Shown here: positions 1 to 6,167 of the stretch, one piece after another
How the letters are laid out: every line of letters begins with the position of its first letter
Position numbering within the stretch: the first letter of the stretch is position 1
Source of the DNA: CAZSVI01 sp964610205
GTDB taxonomy: Bacteria; Bacillota; Clostridia; DSM-8532
Reading direction: 5' to 3'
NCBI GenBank assembly: GCA_964610205.1
Contig: CAZSVI010000091.1
Location: 1 to 15,424, forward strand
DNA: 15,424 nt
Notes under the pieces: model-generated
The model's input: the letters and a program-made list of their open reading frames with translations, nothing else
What the model was told of the DNA's origin: nothing
Databases searched by the model: none
Translations under genes and position numbers: made by a program

Positions 1-468
1 GAACCTACAACCGCACTGGACGTAACCATTCAGGCACAGGTTCTGAATATGATGGACGATTTGAAGGACAAGCTTGAAACCTCAATGATACTGATTACGC
101 ATGATCTGGGCATTGTGGCTGAGATCTGCGATACGGTTGCAGTGATGTATGCCGGTGAAATCATTGAATATGGCTCCTTGGACGACATATTCGACAAAAC
201 ACTGCCGCATCATCCTTATACGGATGGTTTGTTCGGAAGCATTCCTGATCTGACCAAAAAAACAGCCAGGTTACATCCGATTAACGGGTTAATGCCCGAC
301 CCAACGGATCTTCCGCAAGGCTGCAAGTTTCATCCCAGATGCCCGAAAGCCTTCGACCGGTGTAAATCCGGAGAAATAGAAGTTTGTTATAATGGATCGC
401 ACAGGGTCAAGTGCCTTTTATTTGACAAGAATTTCGGGAATGTATCCCCTGGAGGAGCAAATGAGTGA
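1..468 (+). CDS. Oligopeptide/dipeptide ABC transporter ATP-binding protein, Opp/DppD type (5' end outside window)
   Basis: This is the C-terminal part of a peptide-importer ATPase; the reading frame is open from base 1 and the N-terminus, with Walker A and the ABC signature, lies outside the window. The visible part begins just after the Walker B aspartate with EPTTALDVT (catalytic Glu and D-loop), followed by the switch histidine in LITHDLG. The C-terminal tail has the oligopeptide/dipeptide transporter extension with HHPYT, then CKFHPRCP, a further Cys six residues later and a late VKC, the four-cysteine pattern usual in OppD/DppD and OppF/DppF. In the family it hydrolyses ATP on the cytoplasmic face to drive import through two membrane permeases. 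The stop codon overlaps the next gene by 8 bp, so the two are translationally coupled. Opp versus Dpp, and the real substrate, cannot be decided here. Confidence 0.95.
   Translation, partial: EPTTALDVTIQAQVLNMMDDLKDKLETSMILITHDLGIVAEICDTVAVMYAGEIIEYGSLDDIFDKTLPHHPYTDGLFGSIPDLTKKTARLHPINGLMPDPTDLPQGCKFHPRCPKAFDRCKSGEIEVCYNGSHRVKCLLFDKNFGNVSPGGANE
451..457 (+). promoter_or_regulatory. Ribosome binding site fixing the start of the second ATPase gene
   Basis: GGAGGAG lies four bases before the ATG at 461. It selects this start over the longer in-frame ATG at 392, which lies deep inside the preceding gene and would add 23 residues with no family match. Confidence 0.8.
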
Positions 469-1411
469 AACAATTTTGCATATTAACCATTTGGTAAAAT
501 TCTTTAATACAAGCAAAGGTTTGGTGCATGCCGTAGATGACGTGACCTTGAATATAAAACGCGGCAGTACGCTGGGTGTTGTCGGCGAATCCGGCTGCGG
601 TAAATCCACTCTCGGCAGAGCAGTTCTGCGACTGATAGAACCAACTTCCGGCGAGGTTATATTTCAAGATAGAAGCATTCTTAAATTGAACAATGAAGAA
701 ATGAAAAGTGTCCGTAAGGAAATGCAGATCATTTTCCAGGATCCGTATTCAAGCCTAAATCCGCGAATGACCGTATCCGCCATCATCGCTGAACCGCTTC
801 GCGTCAACAGGGTATGCCGTTCGAAAAGTGAGATGCAGGAACGGGTGAGCCAAATGATGCAAACTGTAGGCCTGGCTGAAAGGCTATCCAACGCCTATCC
901 CCATGAGCTCGACGGCGGCAGGCGGCAGAGAATCGGTATCGCCCGCGCGTTGGCTTTAAATCCGAAATTCATCGTCTGTGATGAACCGGTTTCTGCTTTG
1001 GATGTATCGATTCAGGCGCAAATATTGAATCTGATGATGGACATTCAGCAGGAGAAAATTCTTTCCTACATATTCATAACGCACGATTTGTCGGTGGTTA
1101 AACATATATCCAATGATATTGCGGTCATGTATCTGGGTAAGTTGGCGGAAAAGGCGTCCAGTGATGAGCTGTTTGAAAATCCGCTTCATCCATACACAAA
1201 AGCGTTGCTTGCTGCGATTCCCATTCCTCACGCAAGCGCGTATAAGAAGAAGCGACAGATTATCAAGGGAGAAGTCTCAAGTCCAATTAATCCCAAGCCA
1301 GGCTGCCGTTTTGCACCCCGGTGCGGATTTGTAAAACCCGAATGCCATAATATGGATCCCGAGTTGAAGGAGGTTTCACCGGGACATCATGTTGCATGCC
1401 ATTTGGTATAA
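461..1411 (+). CDS. Oligopeptide/dipeptide ABC transporter ATP-binding protein, Opp/DppF type
   Basis: Complete 316-residue ATPase, the usual length for the OppF/DppF partner. Motifs in order: Walker A GESGCGKST at 42-50, Q-loop Gln93 in IIFQDPYSSLNP, ABC signature LDGGRRQ at 150-156, Walker B FIVCDE at 170-175 with Glu175 catalytic, D-loop SALD at 178-181, switch His208 in ITHDLS, and a C-terminal cysteine-containing extension (PGCRFAPRC, C296, C313) after HPYT. It should pair with the upstream ATPase as the heterodimeric motor of a peptide or nickel-type importer. The start at 461 is supported by GGAGGAG and an 8 bp overlap with the previous gene. The oddity is the signature, LDGGRR in place of the canonical LSGGQ. 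My recollection is that this variant occurs in peptide ABC ATPases of anaerobes, but I cannot confirm that here. The permeases and binding protein are presumably upstream. Confidence 0.95.
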   Translation: MSETILHINHLVKFFNTSKGLVHAVDDVTLNIKRGSTLGVVGESGCGKSTLGRAVLRLIEPTSGEVIFQDRSILKLNNEEMKSVRKEMQIIFQDPYSSLNPRMTVSAIIAEPLRVNRVCRSKSEMQERVSQMMQTVGLAERLSNAYPHELDGGRRQRIGIARALALNPKFIVCDEPVSALDVSIQAQILNLMMDIQQEKILSYIFITHDLSVVKHISNDIAVMYLGKLAEKASSDELFENPLHPYTKALLAAIPIPHASAYKKKRQIIKGEVSSPINPKPGCRFAPRCGFVKPECHNMDPELKEVSPGHHVACHLV

Positions 1412-1421
1412 CAGGAGGTAA

Positions 1422-2615
1422 ATGATGGTGAGATTGTTTATTAAAACCGGCCTTTTAATTGATGGAACAGGAAAAGAACCCATAAGGAATGCGGGAATTG
1501 TTATAGAAGACGGAAAAATTTCGGATATTCGAAGTATGGAAATGGTTCCCGATGATTGCATGGTATACAATTACAGCAATCAGACAGTGATGCCGGGTAT
1601 GATCAACTGTCATATCCATTTGGACATGCCGCCTGTTGCCGATCCTTTTCCATACTACCGGGATCTGAATGATGTTGAAAAGACACTGGGATGTCTGGAA
1701 AGGCTGGATCGATATCTTTGTTCCGGAGTCACCTATGTCCGCTCCCTGGGCTGTGAGAATTATTTTGATGTCAAATTCAGAGACGCTATCCGTAAAGGGC
1801 TTACATATGGACCCGGTATTGTTTGTTCCGGTCCGAACCTTTGCATGACGGGAGGACATGGCTGGTTTATGGGTCTGGAGTGCGATGGCGTGGATGAATG
1901 CAGAAAAGCAGCCCGTACGTTAATTAAAAAAGGCGTTGATTGTGTAAAGTTTATGGCTACCGGCGGTGTAATGACACCATTGGTTGAACCGGGCTCCCAG
2001 CAGTTTTCCTTTGAGGAGATGCAGGCAATTATTGAAGAGGCTCATAAAGCAGGGAAAAAGACCGCTACGCACGCTCAGGGCTCACAGGGTATACTGGATG
2101 CAGTCAAAGCGGGGGTAGATTCAGTTGAGCACGGAATTTTCCTGACAGATGAGATTATTGATTTAATGCTGAAAAAAGGAACCTTCCTGGTGCCGACCCT
2201 GGTCGCGCCTTTCTATATCAGCAAGAACGGTCTGAAAGCGGGTATCCCCGAGTATGCCGTTCGAAAGTCTGATGCCGTCGGCCCAAGCCATATTGAAAGC
2301 TTTAAAAAAGCCTATCGGGCCGGCGTAAAAATAGCGCTGGGCACGGATGGCGGAACACCGCTCAATCCGCATGAAGCTACCTGGTTTGAGCTGAAACTGA
2401 TGACAGAATATGGCGTTAAACCGATGGACGCCATCGTTTATTCAACCGGAAATGCAGCGAAATTATTGAATATAGACAAGCTCTACGGAACGATTGAGAA
2501 TGGAAAAGCAGCGGATATTATTGTTATCGACGAGAATCCATTGGATAATATGGAGACATTGTCTAATGTAAAAGCAGTATTTAAGGATGGCAAACTTTAT
2601 AAAAAGGGCGGTTGA
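1422..2615 (+). CDS. Metal-dependent amidohydrolase, imidazolonepropionase/prolidase-like
   Basis: Complete 397-residue protein of the amidohydrolase superfamily (TIM barrel with a mono- or binuclear metal site). The N-terminal beta-sandwich piece (1-58) is followed by the metal pair H64-x-H66 after PGMIN. K176 in VDCVKF is the likely carboxylated lysine, H217 (ATHAQG) and H237 (SVEHG) are the next metal ligands, and D309 in GTDGG is the catalytic aspartate. The C-terminus shows the typical NAAKLL, GTIENGKAADIIVID pattern. The group includes imidazolonepropionases, Xaa-Pro/Xaa-Arg dipeptidases and cyclic-imide hydrolases; substrate choice cannot be read from sequence. AGGAGG at 1413-1418 serves the ATG at 1422, with a second ATG at 1425. 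It starts 10 bp after the transporter gene and ends 2 bp before another amidohydrolase, so the imported compound is probably its substrate. Confidence 0.9.
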   Translation: MMVRLFIKTGLLIDGTGKEPIRNAGIVIEDGKISDIRSMEMVPDDCMVYNYSNQTVMPGMINCHIHLDMPPVADPFPYYRDLNDVEKTLGCLERLDRYLCSGVTYVRSLGCENYFDVKFRDAIRKGLTYGPGIVCSGPNLCMTGGHGWFMGLECDGVDECRKAARTLIKKGVDCVKFMATGGVMTPLVEPGSQQFSFEEMQAIIEEAHKAGKKTATHAQGSQGILDAVKAGVDSVEHGIFLTDEIIDLMLKKGTFLVPTLVAPFYISKNGLKAGIPEYAVRKSDAVGPSHIESFKKAYRAGVKIALGTDGGTPLNPHEATWFELKLMTEYGVKPMDAIVYSTGNAAKLLNIDKLYGTIENGKAADIIVIDENPLDNMETLSNVKAVFKDGKLYKKGG

Positions 2616-2617
2616 AA

Positions 2618-3802
2618 ATGAGGCTTTTGATTAAAAATGGCTATATCATGACTATGGAAGGAACAAACTATCCAATGGGATCCGTTTTAGTTGAAAACGG
2701 CACCATTGTCAGCGTCGGTATGGATGTGGAGCCCGGTAATGATTGCAGTATCATTGACGCTGAGGGTTTGCTTGTAACACCGGGCCTTGTTGATGGTCAT
2801 TGCCATATTGGTATGATTGAAGAGGGTATTCGTTCCGAAGGTGACGATGTTAATGAGCTTTCTGATCCCATGACACCGCATCTTCGCGGTATTGACGGTA
2901 TTAACCCGGGATGCGGCGCCTTCCGTGACGCCATAATGGGGGGTGTGACAACCGCCGTTACCGGCCCGGGCAGCGGTAATGTGATCGGGGGGCAGTTCGC
3001 TGCCATTAAGACATTTGGGACTGTTGTGGATGATATGATTATCAAGGCGCCCGCTGCCATGAAAATTGCCTTTGGTGAAAATCCAAAAGCATCTTACGGT
3101 TCACAAAAGAAACCTCCCTTAACAAGAATGGCCAATGCTGCTATGATTCGCGAAATGCTTATTAAAACAAAAGAATACTGGGAGGAAATTAAAACCGCTG
3201 AAGAAAAAGGCACATCAAAGCCACGGTTTGATATGAAGCTGGATGCGCTGCTTCCGGTCATCAGAAAAGAATTGGCGATTAAAGCGCATGCTCATCGGCT
3301 CGATGATATATTTACCGCTATACGCATAGCCAAGGAATTTGATATTGACATTACGCTGGATCACTGCACTGAAGCGCATTTGTGCCCACAGAGGCTGGCA
3401 AAGGAGAAATGCGGTTTTTTTGTTGGTCCAAGCTTCGGCTCCAGATCCAAATACGAGCTTAAAGAAAAAACCTTTGATACGCCACGAATGATGTATGAGG
3501 CAGGAATAGAATTCGGTATTATTACCGATGCGCCCATTGTACCGCTGAGTTACCTCGGTTTATGCGCCGGCCTGGCCGTTAAAGCCGGACTGCCGCAGGA
3601 AATCGCATGGAAGGCAATCACAATCAATCCGGCACGGATAATTGGTATAGCAGATAAAGTAGGCAGTTTGAAGGCTGGAAAAGATGCGGACATCATTCTT
3701 TTCCGCGGGAACCCTCTCACAGATATAGGGTACAGAACAGCGATGACGATAATCAACGGAAATATAGTATATACCGACGGAACGATAAAAATTATTCACT
3801 AA
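2618..3802 (+). CDS. Second metal-dependent amidohydrolase (imidazolonepropionase-related)
   Basis: Complete 394-residue cytoplasmic amidohydrolase, distinct from its neighbour. Visible motifs: H61-x-H63 after PGLVDG, the glycine-rich stretch TTAVTGPGSGNVIGGQ (112-126), K149 in MKIAFGENPK as probable bridging lysine, H224 and H226 in IKAHAHR, H249 in TLDHC, and D304 in IITDAP as catalytic acid. The C-terminus has the usual NPARIIGI and GSLKAGKDADIILF. A charged, helix-like stretch of about 60 residues (158-218) separates the lysine from the first barrel histidine. The start at ATG 2618 is preferred over TTG 2612 because AGGGCGG at 2605-2611 is correctly spaced, leaving 2 bp after the upstream stop. 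The specific reaction is unknown; related proteins hydrolyse cyclic amides or dipeptides. Tight coupling to the first amidohydrolase suggests sequential steps or different members of a substrate mixture. Confidence 0.88.
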   Translation: MRLLIKNGYIMTMEGTNYPMGSVLVENGTIVSVGMDVEPGNDCSIIDAEGLLVTPGLVDGHCHIGMIEEGIRSEGDDVNELSDPMTPHLRGIDGINPGCGAFRDAIMGGVTTAVTGPGSGNVIGGQFAAIKTFGTVVDDMIIKAPAAMKIAFGENPKASYGSQKKPPLTRMANAAMIREMLIKTKEYWEEIKTAEEKGTSKPRFDMKLDALLPVIRKELAIKAHAHRLDDIFTAIRIAKEFDIDITLDHCTEAHLCPQRLAKEKCGFFVGPSFGSRSKYELKEKTFDTPRMMYEAGIEFGIITDAPIVPLSYLGLCAGLAVKAGLPQEIAWKAITINPARIIGIADKVGSLKAGKDADIILFRGNPLTDIGYRTAMTIINGNIVYTDGTIKIIH

Positions 3803-3817
3803 TCGGGAGGTTTTAAA

Positions 3818-5296
3818 ATGAATATTGGCAAGATGTTTATCAATGGCGAATGGGTGTTGTCCGATACCGGAACAACAAGAGAAATTATCAACCCTGCCAA
3901 CGGAGAAGTTGTAGGATCGGTTGCAGAGGGAGGGTTGTCAGAGACAAAACGTGCTATACAGGCTGCTTATGATGCTTTTCATGAAGACAGCCCGTGGAAA
4001 AACATGAATCAGATGCAGCGTTCAGTATTATTAAACAAAACTGCCGCATTGTTTGAAGCAAGGGCGGATGAAATCGCAAATTTGGAAAGCCGGTACACCG
4101 GAAAGCTTCTGAAAGTCACCCGTGGAGACGTGGCAGCCGTATCGATGATATTCCGGTACTATGCCGGTATTATCGGCACGCCTTCCGGCAATACCTTCAA
4201 TATGATGAATGAAGTTACCACATTGACGATTCGGGAACCTATCGGTGTTTGTGGTTTAATCGTTCCATGGAACTCCCCGATTTCAATAGCCTCCAAATGC
4301 ATCGCTCCGGCACTGGCGGCCGGCAACACGATTGTAGTCAAGCCTGCGTCCATTACGCCCTTAGGTACAATTATCCTGTTTGAATGCATGGAACAGGCAG
4401 GTTTCCCCAAAGGTGTAATCAATCTTGTATTGGGTGAAGGCAGCGTAATCGGTCAGGAAATCGGAGAGAGTCCGCTGGTCGGGAAAGTTACGCTTACAGG
4501 CGGCACCGAAACAGGAAAGAACCTGATTCGTGCTTCGGCCGGCAATGTTAAAAAGCTTTCACTGGAGTTGGGAGGCAAATCTCCCATACTGGTTTTTGAT
4601 GATGCCGATCTCGAATACGCCGTGGATAATGTGATGTATTCTTTGTATAATAATGCGGGACAAGTCTGTATTGCAGGTTCCAGGGTATTGGTTCAGGCAG
4701 GCGTATATGACAGATTCAGTCAGATACTGGTGGACAGGGTGAAGAAGATCCGTATTGGCATGGGAGCCGACCCGGAAGCTGAAATGGGGCCGGTAATATC
4801 TGAAACGCAAATGAATAAAATTCTGTCCTATATCGACATCGGCATAAAGGAAGGCGCAAAACTGGCCTGCGGTGGTAAGCGTATGGTAAACGGGGAATTT
4901 GGTAAAGGATTTTTTATTGAGCCTACAGTATTTCTCGATTGCACGAACGATATGCGAATTGCTCAGGAAGAAATATTTGGCCCGGTTTTGGTGGTTGAAA
5001 AATTCTCTGCCGAAAAAGAGGCTTTCAAACTTGCCAACGACACAATTTATGGTCTTGGCGCCGCCATTTATACGAATGATGCAGGCCGCACATGGAGATT
5101 TTCAAAGTCGGTTAAAGCGGCCTGTTTATGGATTAATACCTATTTTGCTTCGGCTGCGCTGGACGCTCCGGTTTCCTGCTGCAAACAGAGCGGATACAGC
5201 ACGTTGATGGGAACTGCCTGCCTGGAATCCTACATGGATATCAAGCAGGTCAGCATCAGAAATACACCGGCAAAATTCGGCTGGTTCAAAGGATAG
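3818..5296 (+). CDS. NAD(P)+-dependent aldehyde dehydrogenase
   Basis: Complete 492-residue aldehyde dehydrogenase, the typical length. It should oxidise an aldehyde to the carboxylate through a thiohemiacetal. Landmarks: oxyanion Asn152 in PWNSP, cofactor-binding Lys175 in VVKPAS, the Rossmann turn TGGTETGK (227-234), general base Glu250 in LELGGKSP, nucleophile Cys284 in GQVCIAGSR, and E385/F387 in EEIFGPV that contact the nicotinamide ribose. GGGAGG at 3805-3810 precedes the ATG. It follows the second amidohydrolase by 15 bp and closes the visible operon. One oddity is that the C-terminal motif usually PFGGYKQSGxGRE reads PVSCCKQSGYSTLMG (451-465), while KQSG and the late LESYMDIKQV are kept. 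No substrate can be assigned; it probably acts on an aldehyde released by the amidohydrolases or an unseen enzyme. Confidence 0.95.
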   Translation: MNIGKMFINGEWVLSDTGTTREIINPANGEVVGSVAEGGLSETKRAIQAAYDAFHEDSPWKNMNQMQRSVLLNKTAALFEARADEIANLESRYTGKLLKVTRGDVAAVSMIFRYYAGIIGTPSGNTFNMMNEVTTLTIREPIGVCGLIVPWNSPISIASKCIAPALAAGNTIVVKPASITPLGTIILFECMEQAGFPKGVINLVLGEGSVIGQEIGESPLVGKVTLTGGTETGKNLIRASAGNVKKLSLELGGKSPILVFDDADLEYAVDNVMYSLYNNAGQVCIAGSRVLVQAGVYDRFSQILVDRVKKIRIGMGADPEAEMGPVISETQMNKILSYIDIGIKEGAKLACGGKRMVNGEFGKGFFIEPTVFLDCTNDMRIAQEEIFGPVLVVEKFSAEKEAFKLANDTIYGLGAAIYTNDAGRTWRFSKSVKAACLWINTYFASAALDAPVSCCKQSGYSTLMGTACLESYMDIKQVSIRNTPAKFGWFKG

Positions 5297-5365
5297 AGAT
5301 TAATTGCCCGGGAAGCTTTTAAGAACTATCTCTCATGGCAGATTTAAGCGGGCAGATTCAATGGG

Positions 5366-5390
5366 TATCAGCGCGAATCGCGCGCTGATA
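5366..5390. repeat. Perfect 10-bp inverted repeat (hairpin)
   Basis: TATCAGCGCG at 5366-5375 pairs exactly with CGCGCTGATA at 5381-5390 around a five-base loop. The stem is GC-rich with no T-tract on either side. It lies 70 bp after the aldehyde dehydrogenase stop. It could be an mRNA 3'-end stabiliser, part of a dispersed palindromic element, or a weak terminator. Confidence 0.75.
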
Positions 5391-5441
5391 CGGGGGCGCC
5401 CAAGCGTCTGCACAGCATGTTTTGTATGCGTCGCACTGCGA

Positions 5442-5479
5442 GCGTTTTAGAACGGGGTATAAACCTCGTTCTAAAACGC
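5442..5479. repeat. Long near-perfect inverted repeat (13 perfect bp, 16 with one G-U)
   Basis: GCGTTTTAGAACG at 5442-5454 is exactly complementary to CGTTCTAAAACGC at 5467-5479. Positions 5455-5457 extend the stem through one G-U pair and two G-C pairs, leaving the six-base loop TATAAA. No T-run follows on either strand, unlike a normal intrinsic terminator. The 7-bp direct repeat GCACTGC occurs just outside at 5433-5439 and 5493-5499, which may be chance. Confidence 0.8.
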
Positions 5480-5578
5480 CGCTCATCTGCCGGCACTGCT
5501 GTCATTATGCAATATATCGTCAATTTTACCGGTACCGCCATATGTAACAGAAGCTCCGCATTGTTATCCAAAAAAGCG

Positions 5579-5971
5579 TCATGATTCCCCTTTCCGGTAT
5601 CCGGTGCCGTGGGCTCTCGCAATTAAATCATCGTTTTCATCGAAAACATCTATATTTACACCGCATATTTTCCTGCTTGAAGAAATCTCCTTTGCAACGG
5701 CGGTAAGCATTTTCCCTTTTGGTGATTTAAAATAGGAGATATTCACATTCACTCCCACCGTAAGGCTTCCGCCCGAATTACAGGCAGCCGCGAAGGCGTA
5801 ATCAGCCAGAGCAAAAATGGCGCCGCCCTGCACCATATTAACGCCGTTTAAGTGTTTTTCCATAACTTCCATTTCTACAACCGCATATCCGGGTTCAACC
5901 TTCACAATCCTGGAACCTACCAATTCGGCAAACCTGTCTTTTTTAATAAACTGAATCATATCATTATCCAT
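5579..5971 (-). CDS. PaaI-family hotdog-fold thioesterase
   Basis: Complete 130-residue single hotdog domain, the usual length for PaaI-like acyl-CoA thioesterases. The family hydrolyses CoA thioesters in the cytoplasm, often aryl-CoA or stalled intermediates. The family signature is clear: HLN at 40-42, then VQGGAIFALADYAFAAACNS (47-66) on the central helix, with Asp57 as the expected catalytic acid. The later FKSPKG and the GVNIDVFDENDDLIARAHGTGY strands complete the fold. The ATG at 5971 follows AAAGGTAGG with eight-base spacing. It lies downstream of and in the same direction as the giant gene, 196 bp away, and converges on the dehydrogenase operon. A metabolic link to either is not evident. 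Substrate is unknown. Confidence 0.88.
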   Translation of the reverse strand: MDNDMIQFIKKDRFAELVGSRIVKVEPGYAVVEMEVMEKHLNGVNMVQGGAIFALADYAFAAACNSGGSLTVGVNVNISYFKSPKGKMLTAVAKEISSSRKICGVNIDVFDENDDLIARAHGTGYRKGES

Positions 5972-6167
5972 ACTACTGACCTACCTTTTAATATTAATTC
6001 TTGAACCTTACTGATTATATCATATTGATATGCTGATTGGTATAGGTCCCTCTTTTGCCTCAATTTCCATTTGTCCACAGCCGCCGGCTTCAGGACGACG
6101 ATGTTTAATCCTAACACCGCGTTCTGCCGGCAATCTGTTTTATTTTAGGTCAGCATTCCCATTGAAA
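5972..6167 (-). promoter_or_regulatory. Putative promoter and operator-like palindrome upstream of the thioesterase gene
   Basis: On the - strand, TATAAT (6019 to 6014) lies about 42 bases before the thioesterase start and is a good -10 box; a matching -35 is not convincing. ATATCA-TAT-TGATAT at 6017-6031 is a 6-bp inverted repeat overlapping the -10, so it may be a regulator site or chance AT symmetry. The rest of the gap up to the end of the giant gene holds no obvious terminator and no convincing small gene. Read-through from the giant gene cannot be excluded. Confidence 0.35.

Larger units (their letters stand above)
5297..5578. other. Convergent intergenic region with two palindromes
   Basis: About 280 bases lie between the + strand operon and the convergent thioesterase gene. 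I see no protein-like reading frame. The region holds two perfect inverted repeats (listed separately) and looks more GC-rich around 5366-5484 than the flanks. Neither hairpin is followed by a T-run on either strand, so no canonical intrinsic terminator can be assigned to the operon or the thioesterase gene. A Rho-dependent or non-canonical end is possible. Confidence 0.6.

Noticed and set aside
392..460. Upstream in-frame start for the OppF-type ATPase
   Set aside because: It would add 23 residues inside the preceding gene with no family similarity, whereas GGAGGAG sits correctly before the ATG at 461.
5366..5479. Considering the palindromes as a short CRISPR array
   Set aside because: The two inverted repeats differ in sequence and there is no series of identical repeats with spacers.
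5368..5622. An 84-codon - strand frame covering the two palindromes
   Set aside because: It overlaps the 3' end of the thioesterase gene in another frame, has no clear ribosome binding site, and its translation runs through both hairpins with a basic, unstructured composition. Treated as non-coding, although it would deserve another look if the region proves to be a repeated element.
6068..6135. GCCGGC copies at 6083-6088 and 6127-6132 as a terminator for the giant gene
   Set aside because: The pairing is limited to the self-palindromic six bases, and the separation of almost 40 bases with no T-run gives no credible terminator stem.
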